Origin: an uncultured Eubacterium sp.
Lineage (GTDB): Bacteria > Bacillota > Clostridia > Oscillospirales > Acutalibacteraceae
NCBI GenBank assembly: GCA_910577195.1
Contig: CAJTLP010000004.1
Coordinates: 186,001-250,000, forward strand
Direction: 5' to 3'
Length of the DNA stretch: 64,000 bases
Shown here: positions 8,683 through 16,813 of the stretch, in pieces
Numbering within the stretch: the stretch's first letter is position 1
Layout of the letters: every line of letters starts with the position of its first letter
The notes under the pieces: model-generated
Database searches by the model: none
Told to the model about the DNA's origin: nothing
The model's input: the letters and a program-made list of their open reading frames with translations, nothing else
Made by a program: the position numbers and the translations under genes

Positions 8683-9254
8683 ATATTTGTGTTTTTGGTG
8701 CAGCAAGCAGTGAAATAGATGATAAATATATAAAGGCTGTTGAGCTTATGGGCGAAACGCTTGCAAAATCAGGTCACAATCTTGTATTTGGTGCAGGCGG
8801 TCAGGGACTTATGGGTGCTGCTGCAAGAGGCTTTAAAAAAGGCAATGCAAAAATCACAGGCATCATACCTGCGTTTTTTAAGGATGCTGATATTGAGGAG
8901 ATTTACGAAGAGTGTGATGAGCTGATTTATACCGATTCTATGCGTGAACGCAAGGCGAAGATGGAGGAGCTGGCAGACGCATTCATAATCGTTCCCGGCG
9001 GAATAGGTACTTTTGAGGAGCTTTTCGAGGTTCTTACACTGAAACAGCTTGGCAGACACAAAAAAGCAATTGTAATCTATAATGTTGACGGCTACTATGA
9101 CGCAATGGAATCTATGCTCGACCATTCCATTGAAGAGCATTTTGTAAAGGAAAACTGTAAAATGCTTTACAGTGTATTTGCGGATTTGCAGTCTATGATA
9201 GATTATCTTGAGGCAGATATACAGGTTGATTTCACTGTAGGCAATATAGAGTAA
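8679..9254 (+). CDS. LOG-family nucleotide phosphoribohydrolase
   Basis: Rossmann-fold protein of the LOG (Lonely Guy) family; characterised members release the base from cytokinin or purine nucleoside monophosphates. The signature PGGIGTFEE is at about 106-114 and the upstream MRERK element with GAGGQGLMGAAARG completes the active site. Length 191 is normal. Its last codons lie in the left arm of an inverted repeat, so the very C-terminus (TVGNIE) may have been supplied by an inserted element. Natural substrate in bacteria is uncertain. Confidence 0.9.
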   Translation: MNICVFGAASSEIDDKYIKAVELMGETLAKSGHNLVFGAGGQGLMGAAARGFKKGNAKITGIIPAFFKDADIEEIYEECDELIYTDSMRERKAKMEELADAFIIVPGGIGTFEELFEVLTLKQLGRHKKAIVIYNVDGYYDAMESMLDHSIEEHFVKENCKMLYSVFADLQSMIDYLEADIQVDFTVGNIE

Positions 9255-9399
9255 TGCGAACCTGCCCAAAATGCAGAATTAAAGCGAATTTATGAATTTT
9301 TCGCTGTTGCCTTGCTTTTTGTATTCCGAGTATTTTTAACATAGAGTAAGGGCAAATAGGACAATTTAAACCAGAGTTCGCATTATTCTCTATTGCCTA
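9238..9399. repeat. Inverted-repeat element of about 160 bp (MITE-like)
   Basis: Arms 9238-9261 and 9376-9399 are near-perfect reverse complements (24-25 nt, common ends TAGGCAATA and ATGCGAAC), 114 nt apart. The left arm contains the stop codon of the LOG gene. Both outer ends are TA, compatible with a TA target duplication. No ORF lies inside. Confidence 0.55.
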
Positions 9400-9429
9400 A
9401 AGCAGCTGAAGGATGGATAAAAAAGTTGT

Positions 9430-9470
9430 AAGGCTGAATACGGATTTTCAGCCTTATTCTGCCTTTTACA
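9430..9470 (+). terminator. Probable intrinsic terminator
   Basis: Nine-bp perfect stem aaggctgaa / ttcagcctt (9430-9438, 9447-9455) followed by ATTCTGCCTTTT; the T-tract is interrupted, so strength is uncertain. Confidence 0.55.
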
Positions 9471-9506
9471 TAACAAAACATAATAAAATGAAGGAGAAAT
9501 AAAAAT

Positions 9507-10688
9507 ATGCCGGAGATAAAATGCCCCAAATGCGGTGAGGTTTTCCAGGTGGACAAGTCCGGATATGCTGAGATACTGGCTCAGGTCCGCACTGCTGAAT
9601 TTGACAGAGAAATAAGTGAAAAGGAAAGAAGTCTGAAATCAGAAAGAGAGCAGGCCGTAAAGCAGGCACGACTTGAGGAAGAGGTCAGAGCGAAAGACAC
9701 GCTTGCAGATAAAGACCGTGAAATACTTGAACTCAGACATCAGCTCGAAAGCCTTAAAACTCAGCAGAAACTTGCTGTGAGAGAGGCAGTTTCTGAGATT
9801 GAAAGGGAAAGGGATTCCCTCAACAGTGAGCTTGAAATACAGAAGCAGAAGCATATTAACGAAGAGAATACTTTGAAAGAAAAGTATGAAATGCAGCTGA
9901 ATCTGAAAGAGGAAGAGGTGCAGAGATATAAGGATTTCAAATTAAGGCTTTCCACAAAAATGGTTGGTGAAAGTCTTGAGCAGCACTGTGAAAATGAATT
10001 CAACAGGCTGAGGATGACTGCCTTTCCGACTGCTTATTTTGAAAAGGATAACGACGATTCAAAGGGGTCAAAGGGCGATTACATATTCCGCGAATTTGAT
10101 GCTGACGGTAATGAAATTATTTCCATTATGTTTGAGATGAAGAACGAACAGGACTCAACCTCAACGAAAAAGAAAAATGAAGATTTCTTCAAAAAGCTTG
10201 ACAAGGACAGAAATACCAAAAACTGCGAGTATGCCGTTTTGGTTTCTATGCTTGAGCCTGAAAGTGAACTTTATAATAATGGTATTGTTGATGTATCATA
10301 TCAATATACAAAGATGTATGTTATCAGACCGCAGTTCTTTATTCCTATTATAACACTTCTGCGCAATGCAGCTATGAATTCTATGGAGTATAAACGTGAA
10401 CTTGCCATAATTAAAAATCAGGAAATTGATATCACAAATTTTGAAGAAAATATGGAAACCTTTAAAAACGGTTTTTCAAGAAATTTCAGACTTGCAAGTG
10501 ATAAATTCCAGAAGGCTATTGAAGAGATTGACAAGACCATAGACCATTTGCAGAAAACGAAAAATGCATTGCTTTCGTCTGAAAACAATCTCAGATTAGC
10601 CAACGATAAGGCACAGGATTTAACAATCAAAAAACTCACTCGTGGCAATCCGACGATGAAAGCAAAATTTGATGATTTAAAAAAATAA
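9507..10688 (+). CDS. DUF2130 domain protein with zinc ribbon and coiled coil
   Basis: 393 residues. The N-terminus (PEIKCPKCGEVF) looks like a half zinc ribbon. Residues about 30-155 are a highly charged coiled coil, followed by the DUF2130 region beginning KMVGESLEQHCENEFN. Within it, KGDYIF and IMFEMKNEQD resemble the D and E-x-K elements of the PD-(D/E)XK nuclease fold proposed for this family. The C-terminal part is again coiled coil. Function is unknown; a role on DNA is plausible from the fold. The gene stands alone between two terminators. Confidence 0.85.
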   Translation: MPEIKCPKCGEVFQVDKSGYAEILAQVRTAEFDREISEKERSLKSEREQAVKQARLEEEVRAKDTLADKDREILELRHQLESLKTQQKLAVREAVSEIERERDSLNSELEIQKQKHINEENTLKEKYEMQLNLKEEEVQRYKDFKLRLSTKMVGESLEQHCENEFNRLRMTAFPTAYFEKDNDDSKGSKGDYIFREFDADGNEIISIMFEMKNEQDSTSTKKKNEDFFKKLDKDRNTKNCEYAVLVSMLEPESELYNNGIVDVSYQYTKMYVIRPQFFIPIITLLRNAAMNSMEYKRELAIIKNQEIDITNFEENMETFKNGFSRNFRLASDKFQKAIEEIDKTIDHLQKTKNALLSSENNLRLANDKAQDLTIKKLTRGNPTMKAKFDDLKK

Positions 10689-10700
10689 AATAAAAAATTT

Positions 10701-10730
10701 AGGACATCCTTGAGATGTCCTTATTTTTTT
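10701..10730 (+). terminator. Intrinsic terminator of the DUF2130 gene
   Basis: Stem aggacatc / gatgtcct, 5-nt loop, then TATTTTTTT. Confidence 0.9.
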
Positions 10731-10746
10731 GTCAATACTATAATCG

Positions 10747-10973
10747 GTGATTCATTTGAAAAAAATAATTCGTATAGCAGATGCCTGCATAGCAGTAGTA
10801 TTGATTTTTATTTTCAGCTTAATCGGTTTTGGAGATTTATGTCTTCCTGACCGCATTTCAACCTATTCTTCAAAAAATATAAGCTATAAAAACATTTATA
10901 CGGTTGATATGGGGAATAATTCACAGGTTGATTTTCAGAACAACACACGTGTATCACTGCCTGTCAGTGCTTT
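10747..10973 (+). pseudogene. Remnant: N-terminal fragment of a membrane-anchored protein
   Basis: From a GTG at 10747 (or TTG 10756) the frame encodes a signal-anchor (residues about 8-32, hydrophobic VVLIFIFSLIGFG) and a short extracytoplasmic stretch to about LPVSAL. It then runs into sequence that, in another frame, is the C-terminal part of a methyltransferase. The RBS is poor. It reads as the front of a lost gene joined to another gene by a deletion. I do not recognise the parent family. Confidence 0.5.
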
Positions 10974-11405
10974 ATGTATTTTGACAAGACAATTATTCTG
11001 CCTAAATTACACCGATTTCTTAAAGAAAATGGACATTTACTTATACTCTATATGGCGTGGCTGCCGTTTGAAAGTGAGATAGCTAAAACAAGTGAGGATT
11101 TAGTCCTGAAATATAATCCGCTGTGGACAGGCGAAGGAATGAAAAGATATAAAATAGATAAGCCGGATTGGCTTATGGATTTATTTGAGGTTGAAAATGC
11201 AATAACCTATGATATTGATGTGCCGTTTACAAGGAAAAGCTGGAACGGCAGAATGAAAGCCTGCAGAGGGATTGATGCATCTCTTCTGCACGATAAGATT
11301 GCGGCATTTGAAAAAGAGCATCTGGAATATCTTGCAACAGTGTCTGAAGAATTTGTTATTCCGCATTATGCATCAATTCTTGATTTGAAGAAGATTAATA
11401 AGTAA
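10974..11405 (+). pseudogene. Remnant: C-terminal part of a class I SAM-dependent methyltransferase
   Basis: The 143 residues begin at FDKTIILPKLHRFLKENGHL, which matches the region after motif III of small-molecule methyltransferases, where relatives read HWFD followed by a leader-helix and a GG or NGxL turn. They continue to the normal C-terminus (about 130 residues: SWNGRMKACRGIDASL, then FVIPHY). The SAM-binding half is absent and replaced, out of frame, by the fragment at 10747-10973. It is therefore a truncated, probably inactive copy. Confidence 0.7.
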
Positions 11406-11445
11406 ACGATTAAATAATAGCTTAAATTTTTTTATATTTTGCAGT

Positions 11446-11480
11446 GTGAGCAGGGATTTACTTGCTTACGCGCGATTTTT
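11446..11480 (+). terminator. Weak terminator-like hairpin
   Basis: Stem gtgagcag / cttgcttac with two G-U pairs (11446-11453, 11461-11469), followed after GCGCG by a run of T. It lies between the relic and the ribosomal operon promoter. Confidence 0.35.
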
Positions 11481-11577
11481 TTGTTGTGCATTTTTGCAGA
11501 AAATTCAAATGAAAATTCGTTAAAAGTGCACAAAGAAAAAAAGTTTCCAAAAATTTATAAAAAGTTCAGAATTTCCC

Positions 11578-11606
11578 TTGACAACAGACAATCTATAATA
11601 TATAAT
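11578..11606 (+). promoter_or_regulatory. Consensus promoter of the S10-spc-alpha operon
   Basis: Perfect TTGACA (11578-11583), 17-nt spacer, perfect TATAAT (11601-11606). Expected start is near 11613, leaving a leader of about 317 nt before rpsJ. No other promoter of this quality is seen before 27222. Confidence 0.93.
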
Positions 11607-11612
11607 AAATGA

Positions 11613-11929
11613 GCTTGTGAAAAGGGCTTACTATATATTTATATAGATATATCCTGTTTCACACATAGATATGCGTTGATGTGTAAGGTGGCGTCTTAAC
11701 CCAGACGGGAATTTACACGGAGTATGTCCGATTTTAAACCGGGCGAAAATCACCGATAGGTAATGAAACGTAGCAGACGGCGGCTTGCGAACACCGGCTG
11801 AAAGTGCGTTATTTCTCTGCCCGAATGAAAATTCAATCATTCGGTTTTATTTACAGAGAGGGTTGAAACACACGGACGCGTGGAAAACTTTATCGGAGCT
11901 CGCACCATAATTTTTCAGGAGGAAATAAC
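11613..11929 (+). promoter_or_regulatory. Long structured leader of the ribosomal protein operon
   Basis: The leader has no convincing ORF but several local folds: gtgtaa/ttacac at 11681-11686 and 11713-11718 enclosing cgtct/agacg (11692-11696, 11703-11707); a GC-rich region around 11740-11800; and a terminator-like hairpin at 11821-11852. A segment cgggc at 11740-11744 can pair with gcccg at 11819-11823, which would disrupt the terminator. This is the architecture expected of an autoregulatory r-protein leader. The ligand is unknown; by analogy with other bacteria S10-operon products such as L4 are candidates, but that is inference. Confidence 0.6.
11821..11852 (+). terminator. Attenuator-like terminator inside the S10 leader
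   Basis: Stem ccgaatga / tcattcgg (11821-11828, 11837-11844), 8-nt loop, then TTTTATTT. It lies about 78 nt before the rpsJ start; a surrounding tctctg/cagaga pair (11813-11818, 11854-11859) could form an alternative helix. Confidence 0.65.
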
Positions 11930-12244
11930 ATGGCAGCAAGTAAGGTTAAGATTCGAATCAGACTTAAGGGCTATGATCACAGTCTTGTTGATCAGGCTGC
12001 TGAGAAGATTGTTGAAACTGCAAAGAGAACAGGCGCTCAGGTTAGCGGTCCTATCCCTCTTCCGACAGAGATTGAAAAAGTAACAATCCTCAGAGCTGTT
12101 CATAAGTACAAGGACAGCCGTGAGCAGTTCGAACAAAGAACACACAAAAGACTCATCGACATTCTCAGACCTTCAAACAAAACAGTTGAAGCTCTGACAA
12201 GTCTTGAGCTCCCAGCCGGCGTAGAGATTGAAATCAAGCTCTAA
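11930..12244 (+). CDS. rpsJ: 30S ribosomal protein S10
   Basis: First gene of the S10 operon; S10 is in the 30S head and as NusE also takes part in antitermination. The 104 residues carry the family core IRIRLKGYDHSLVDQAAEKIVETAKRTGAQVSGPIPLPT and HKRLIDILRPSNKTVEAL. AGGAGG lies 8 nt before the ATG. No rpsL-rpsG-fusA-tuf genes precede it here. Confidence 0.99.
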   Translation: MAASKVKIRIRLKGYDHSLVDQAAEKIVETAKRTGAQVSGPIPLPTEIEKVTILRAVHKYKDSREQFEQRTHKRLIDILRPSNKTVEALTSLELPAGVEIEIKL

Positions 12245-12301
12245 TCGCAGCTGAGGTCATGTTGGGGAAACTCAACCAATAACCAAAAGGAGGAAATAAA
12301 C

Positions 12302-12934
12302 ATGAAAAAAGGTCTTATCGGCAAAAAGATTGGCATGACTCAGATTTTCGACGAAAACGGAAAAGTAATTCCTGTTACAGTTGTTGAAGCCGGTCCATGC
12401 ACAGTTACACAGATTAAGACAATGGACAACGACGGCTATGAGGCTGTTCAGGTTGGTTTCGGTGATGTTAAGGTATCACGTGTAAACAAGCCAATGAAGG
12501 GTCACTTTGACAAGGCAGACGTTGCTCCAAAGAAAACACTTAAAGAATTCCGTCTTGACAGCATCGAAGGTATTGAGGTTGGCAACATTCTCAAGGCTGA
12601 CATTTTTGAGGTTGGCGAAACTGTAGATGTTAAGGGAACAAGCAAGGGTCACGGAACAGCCGGTGCAATCAAGCGCTGGAACTTCTCAAGACTCAGAATG
12701 ACACACGGTACAGGTCCTAACCACCGTCACGCAGGTTCACTCGGTGCTTGTTCAAGTCCTTCAAGAGTATTCAAGGGCAAGAAGATGGCAGGTCACTACG
12801 GTCACGAAACAGTAACAGTTCAGAACCTTAAGGTTGCAAAGGTTGATGCAGAAAACAATCTTATCGCAATCAAGGGCGCAATTCCTGGTCCTAAGGGCGG
12901 AATTGTTGTTATCGCAGACGCAGTTAAAGCTTAA
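12302..12934 (+). CDS. rplC: 50S ribosomal protein L3
   Basis: Early-assembly 23S rRNA-binding protein near the peptidyl transferase centre. Starts MKKGLIGKKIGMTQIFDENG; the extended loop with HGTGPNHRHAGSLGACSSPSRVFKGKKMAGHYG is the strongly conserved part reaching the catalytic centre. Length 210 is normal. A clear AAGGAGG precedes it in a 57-nt gap. Confidence 0.99.
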   Translation: MKKGLIGKKIGMTQIFDENGKVIPVTVVEAGPCTVTQIKTMDNDGYEAVQVGFGDVKVSRVNKPMKGHFDKADVAPKKTLKEFRLDSIEGIEVGNILKADIFEVGETVDVKGTSKGHGTAGAIKRWNFSRLRMTHGTGPNHRHAGSLGACSSPSRVFKGKKMAGHYGHETVTVQNLKVAKVDAENNLIAIKGAIPGPKGGIVVIADAVKA

Positions 12935-12951
12935 CGAAAGGAGAGATAAAA

Positions 12952-13575
12952 ATGGCACAGGTTCAGGTTTATAACCAGGAAGGTAAGAAAACTTCAAAAT
13001 TAGAACTTGCTGATTCAGTATTCGCTATTGAGCCAAATACATCAGCAATGCATCTTGCAGTTGTTAGCTATCTTGCTAATCAGCGTCAGGGCACACAGTC
13101 AACTCTCACTCGTTCAGAAGTAAGCGGTGGCGGTGCAAAGCCTTGGAGACAGAAGGGCACAGGCCGTGCTCGTCAGGGTTCAACTCGCAGCCCACAGTGG
13201 ACACACGGTGGTATTGCTCTTGGTCCAAAGCCAAGAAAGTATAAGGTAAACCTTAACAAGAAAGTTAAGAGACTTGCTATGAAGTCTGCACTTTCAACTA
13301 AGGTTGCTGCTGAGGAAATGATGGTAATCAACAAGGTTGAGCTTGAGACAATCAAGACAAAGGCTGTTGTTGAGATGCTTTCAAAGCTTAAGGCAGCTAA
13401 GAAAACTCTTATCGTTACTGCAGAGAGCGATGAGAAGATTTACAAGAGTGCTCGTAACATTGAGGGCGTAAAGGTTGTTACAGTGAACACACTTTGTGTT
13501 TATGATATTCTTAACTGTGACTCTTTTGTAGTTCTTAAGGACGCAGCAAAGAAAATTGAGGAGGTATATGCATAA
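12952..13575 (+). CDS. rplD: 50S ribosomal protein L4
   Basis: Exit-tunnel protein and, in Gammaproteobacteria, the S10-operon autoregulator. 207 residues with the tunnel loop RSEVSGGGAKPWRQKGTGRARQG intact. Its last base is the first base of the rplW start codon (taATG), so the two are translationally coupled. Confidence 0.99.
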   Translation: MAQVQVYNQEGKKTSKLELADSVFAIEPNTSAMHLAVVSYLANQRQGTQSTLTRSEVSGGGAKPWRQKGTGRARQGSTRSPQWTHGGIALGPKPRKYKVNLNKKVKRLAMKSALSTKVAAEEMMVINKVELETIKTKAVVEMLSKLKAAKKTLIVTAESDEKIYKSARNIEGVKVVTVNTLCVYDILNCDSFVVLKDAAKKIEEVYA

Positions 13576-13871
13576 TGAAAACTGCTCAGGATATCATTAT
13601 CAAGCCAATCATCACTGAGGAATCAATGATGGGCATTATGATGAAGAAGTATACCTTCAAGGTTGCAAAGGATGCTAACAAAATTGAAATCGCTAAGGCT
13701 GTTGAGGAAGTTTTCCCTGGCACAAAGGTAGCTAAGGTAAACACAATCAATGTTCGCGGCAAGAAGCGTCGTCAGGGTATGAACGTTGGCTACACTCCAT
13801 CATGGAAGAAGGCAGTTGTTACCCTTACAGAAGATTCAAAGGAAATTGAATTCTTCAACGATATGATGTAA
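13575..13871 (+). CDS. rplW: 50S ribosomal protein L23
   Basis: Sits at the exit of the nascent-chain tunnel and docks trigger factor and SRP. 98 residues; start AQDIIIKPIITEESM and the RGKKRRQG loop are diagnostic. It overlaps rplD by 1 nt. A 102-nt gap to rplB, unusually large for this operon, holds a TATAATATAGTATA stretch but no clear -35. Confidence 0.99.
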   Translation: MKTAQDIIIKPIITEESMMGIMMKKYTFKVAKDANKIEIAKAVEEVFPGTKVAKVNTINVRGKKRRQGMNVGYTPSWKKAVVTLTEDSKEIEFFNDMM

Positions 13872-13973
13872 TTACATCCCTATATAATATAGTATAGCAA
13901 CAAAATGATTTCGGATGATGAGGTATGAAAGGTGCCATCCTTTCGCAAAGTTATCCGGAAAGGAGAAAAAATA

Positions 13974-14807
13974 ATGGCAATTAAAAATTATAAGCCAACC
14001 ACTCCTTCAAGAAGAAATATGTCAGTAACTGATTATTCTTCACTTTCAAAGGTTGCTCCTGAGAGATCTTTGCTTGAGCCACTCAGCAAGAAGTCAGGCC
14101 GTAACTCATACGGAAGAATAACAGTTCGTCATCGTGGTGGCGGAAACAGAAGAAAGTATCGTATAATCGACTTTAAGAGAAACAAGTTTGATATCCCTGC
14201 AACTGTTAAGACAATTGAGTATGATCCAAACAGAAGTGCTCACATTGCTCTTATTCAGTATGAAGACGGTGTAAAGAGCTACATCACAGCTCCTGAAGGT
14301 CTTAAAGTAGGCGACACTGTTATGTCAGGTCCAAACGCAGATATCGTTGCAGGTAATGCACTTGCACTTAAGGATATGCCTGTTGGTACAATCGTACACA
14401 ATGTTGAGCTTTATCCTGGCAATGGTGCTCAGCTTGCTCGTTCAGCTGGTAACAGCGCTCAGCTTATGGCTCTTGAGGGTCCATATGCCCTTCTCAGACT
14501 CCCATCAGGCGAGCTTAGAAATGTACCAAGAGATTGTATGGCAACCGTTGGTGTTGTTGGTAACACAGATCACGCTAACGTTAAGATTGGTAAAGCAGGC
14601 CGTAAGCGCAATATGGGTTGGAGACCAACAGTACGTGGTTCTGTAATGAACCCAAATGACCATCCACACGGTGGTGGTGAAGGTAAATCACCTATCGGAC
14701 GTCCTGGTCCATGCACACCTTGGGGCAAGCCTGCTCTTGGTTATAAGACACGTAATAAGAAGAAGGCATCTAACAAGATGATCGTTCGCCGTCGTAACGG
14801 TAAATAA
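13974..14807 (+). CDS. rplB: 50S ribosomal protein L2
   Basis: Needed for subunit association and peptidyl transfer. ATG 13974 is chosen because AAGGAG lies just upstream and the product starts MAIKNYKPTTPSRRNM like relatives; a GTG at 13932 would add an unconserved leader. 277 residues. The conserved C-terminal GVVMNP-type loop is present as RGSVMNPNDHPHGGGEG with the essential histidines. Confidence 0.98.
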   Translation: MAIKNYKPTTPSRRNMSVTDYSSLSKVAPERSLLEPLSKKSGRNSYGRITVRHRGGGNRRKYRIIDFKRNKFDIPATVKTIEYDPNRSAHIALIQYEDGVKSYITAPEGLKVGDTVMSGPNADIVAGNALALKDMPVGTIVHNVELYPGNGAQLARSAGNSAQLMALEGPYALLRLPSGELRNVPRDCMATVGVVGNTDHANVKIGKAGRKRNMGWRPTVRGSVMNPNDHPHGGGEGKSPIGRPGPCTPWGKPALGYKTRNKKKASNKMIVRRRNGK

Positions 14808-14827
14808 GAAGAAAGGAGAAGATTAAT

Positions 14828-15100
14828 ATGAGTAGAAGTACTAAAAAAGGACCTTATGTAGAAGAAAGCCTTTTCAAAAAGGTTGAGGCTCTTAATGCTG
14901 CAGGTGACAAGCAGGTTATCAAGACCTGGTCAAGAAGTTCAACAATCTTCCCTGAATTCGTAGGACACACATTTGCTGTTCATGACGGAAGAAAGCATGT
15001 TCCTGTATATGTTACAGAGGATATGGTTGGACATAAGCTTGGTGAGTTTGCACCAACAAGAACTTTCAGAGGCCACGCCGGCTCAAAGACATCTAAGTAA
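14828..15100 (+). CDS. rpsS: 30S ribosomal protein S19
   Basis: 30S head protein contacting S13 and the A-site side. 90 residues, starting SRSTKKGPYVEESLFKKVE, with GHKLGEFAPTRTFRGHAG near the end as usual. Good RBS (GAAAGGAGA). Confidence 0.99.
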   Translation: MSRSTKKGPYVEESLFKKVEALNAAGDKQVIKTWSRSSTIFPEFVGHTFAVHDGRKHVPVYVTEDMVGHKLGEFAPTRTFRGHAGSKTSK

Positions 15101-15117
15101 TCGAAAGGAGAATTATT

Positions 15118-15456
15118 ATGGAAGCAACAGCAAAAGCAACTTACGTCCGTATCTCTCCTCGAAAGGTGCAGATTGTTCTTGATCTTATCAGAAATCAGCC
15201 TGCTGACAAGGCTATGGCTATTCTTCAGTACACACCAAAAGCTGCTTGCGAGCCTGTTATGAAGGTTCTCAAATCAGCAATGGCTAACGCTGAGAACAAT
15301 AACAATATGGACGTATCAAGATTAGTAGTAAGCTACTGCAATGCAACTCCCGGTCCTACTCTTAAGAGAATTCAGGCAAGAGCACAGGGCAGAGCTTACA
15401 GAATCAATAAAAGAACATCACACATCACCATTACCGTTAAGGAAATGGAAGACTAA
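15118..15456 (+). CDS. rplV: 50S ribosomal protein L22
   Basis: Lines the exit tunnel constriction with L4. 112 residues; start ATYVRISPRKVQIVLDLIR and the C-terminal beta-hairpin RIQARAQGRAYRINKRTSH are typical; this hairpin is where macrolide-resistance changes occur in other bacteria. Confidence 0.99.
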   Translation: MEATAKATYVRISPRKVQIVLDLIRNQPADKAMAILQYTPKAACEPVMKVLKSAMANAENNNNMDVSRLVVSYCNATPGPTLKRIQARAQGRAYRINKRTSHITITVKEMED

Positions 15457-15474
15457 GCGAGGAGGTAAAGTTAA

Positions 15475-16167
15475 ATGGGACAGAAATGTAATCCAACCGG
15501 TTTAAGAATCGGTGTTATTAAGAACTGGGACTCTCGCTGGTATGCAAAGAAGGGTGAGTTCGGTGATACTCTTGTTGAAGATTACAATCTTCGTAAGTAT
15601 CTCCTTGAAACCCTTTACGGTGCAGGTGTTCCAAAGGTAGAAATCGAAAGAGATGCTAAGAGAGTAAGAATCAATATTCACTGTGCTAAGCCGGGTATGG
15701 TTATCGGTAAGCAGGGTGCTGAGATTGAAAAGCTCAAGGCTATCTGTGCAAAGAAGTTAGGCAAGAATACAAACGAAGTATTCATCAACATTGTTGAGAT
15801 TAAGCAGCCTGACCTTGATGCAACACTCGTAGCACAGAGCATTGCTCAGCAGCTTGAGAGACGTGTATCTTTCAGAAGAGCTGTTAAAGGTGCTATCAGA
15901 AATACAATGAGACTTGGTGCTCGTGGTATTAAGATTATGGTTTCAGGCAGAATCGGCGGTGCTGAAATCGCTCGTTCTGAGACTTATAAAGAGGGTACAA
16001 TTCCTCTTCAGACACTTCGTGCAGACATCGATTACGGCTTTGCTGAGGCAAAGACAACATATGGTAGAATCGGTGTTAAGACCTGGATCTATCAGGGTGA
16101 AGTTCTCCACGAATCTCGTAATAAGAATAAGAGGAGATCAAATCGTAAGGAAGGGGGAAAAAGATAA
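15475..16167 (+). CDS. rpsC: 30S ribosomal protein S3
   Basis: Part of the mRNA entry site. 230 residues, start GQKCNPTGLRIGVIKNWDSRWY; the KH domain with GKQGAEIEKLK and the C-terminal domain with GRIGGAEIARSE are present. The stop overlaps the rplP ATG by 1 nt. Confidence 0.99.
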   Translation: MGQKCNPTGLRIGVIKNWDSRWYAKKGEFGDTLVEDYNLRKYLLETLYGAGVPKVEIERDAKRVRINIHCAKPGMVIGKQGAEIEKLKAICAKKLGKNTNEVFINIVEIKQPDLDATLVAQSIAQQLERRVSFRRAVKGAIRNTMRLGARGIKIMVSGRIGGAEIARSETYKEGTIPLQTLRADIDYGFAEAKTTYGRIGVKTWIYQGEVLHESRNKNKRRSNRKEGGKR

Positions 16168-16592
16168 TGCTCTTACCTAAGCGTGTAAAACACAGAAAGC
16201 AGCACAGAGGCCGTATGACCGGTGTGGCTACAAGAGGTAATAAGGTAACTTATGGTGAATATGGTCTTCAGACTACTGAGCCAGCTTGGATCACAGCAGC
16301 ACAGATTGAGGCTGCCCGTATCGCAATGACACGTTACACAAAGCGTGGCGGTAAAGTATGGATCAAGATTTTCCCTGACAAGCCTATTACAGCAAGACCT
16401 GCTGATACCCGTATGGGTAAAGGTAAAGGTAACGTTGACTACTGGGTAGCAGTAGTTAAGCCGGGCAGAGTTATGTTTGAGCTCGGCGGTGTTAGTGAGG
16501 AGATAGCTCGTGAGGCTATGAGACTCGCAGCAAACAAGCTTCCTGTAAAGTGTAAGTTTGTTAAGAAAGAAGAAGAGGGAGGCGAGCAGTAA
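16167..16592 (+). CDS. rplP: 50S ribosomal protein L16
   Basis: Binds near the A-site tRNA elbow. 141 residues, start MLLPKRVKHRKQHRGRMTG, with the conserved RMGKGKGNVDYWVAVV. Coupled by 1-nt overlaps to both rpsC and rpmC. Confidence 0.99.
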   Translation: MLLPKRVKHRKQHRGRMTGVATRGNKVTYGEYGLQTTEPAWITAAQIEAARIAMTRYTKRGGKVWIKIFPDKPITARPADTRMGKGKGNVDYWVAVVKPGRVMFELGGVSEEIAREAMRLAANKLPVKCKFVKKEEEGGEQ

Positions 16593-16795
16593 TGAAAGCA
16601 TCAGAAATCAAGGCTCTTACAGCAGATCAGAGAGCAGCAAAACTTGCAGAGCTTAAGGAAGAGCTCTTCAATCTTCATTTCCAGCAGGCAATCAATCAGC
16701 TCGACAACCCTATGAGAATTAAAGCTGTCAAGAAAGATATCGCTCGTATCAAGACTGTTGAGAGAGCTATCGAACTTGAAAAGGCTAATTCTTAA
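16592..16795 (+). CDS. rpmC: 50S ribosomal protein L29
   Basis: Small two-helix protein next to L23 at the tunnel exit. 67 residues with the family pattern ELKEELFNLHFQQAINQLDNP and RIKTVERAIELE. Overlaps rplP by 1 nt. Confidence 0.98.
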   Translation: MKASEIKALTADQRAAKLAELKEELFNLHFQQAINQLDNPMRIKAVKKDIARIKTVERAIELEKANS

Positions 16796-16813
16796 GAAGG
16801 AGGTAACTGAATA

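Noticed and set aside
13872..13973. Internal promoter before rplB
   Set aside because: A TATAAT-like stretch exists but no -35 box at a suitable distance was found.
16173..16601. Minus-strand open frame covering all of rplP
   Set aside because: Entirely antisense to a ribosomal protein gene with obvious homology; no RBS or family.
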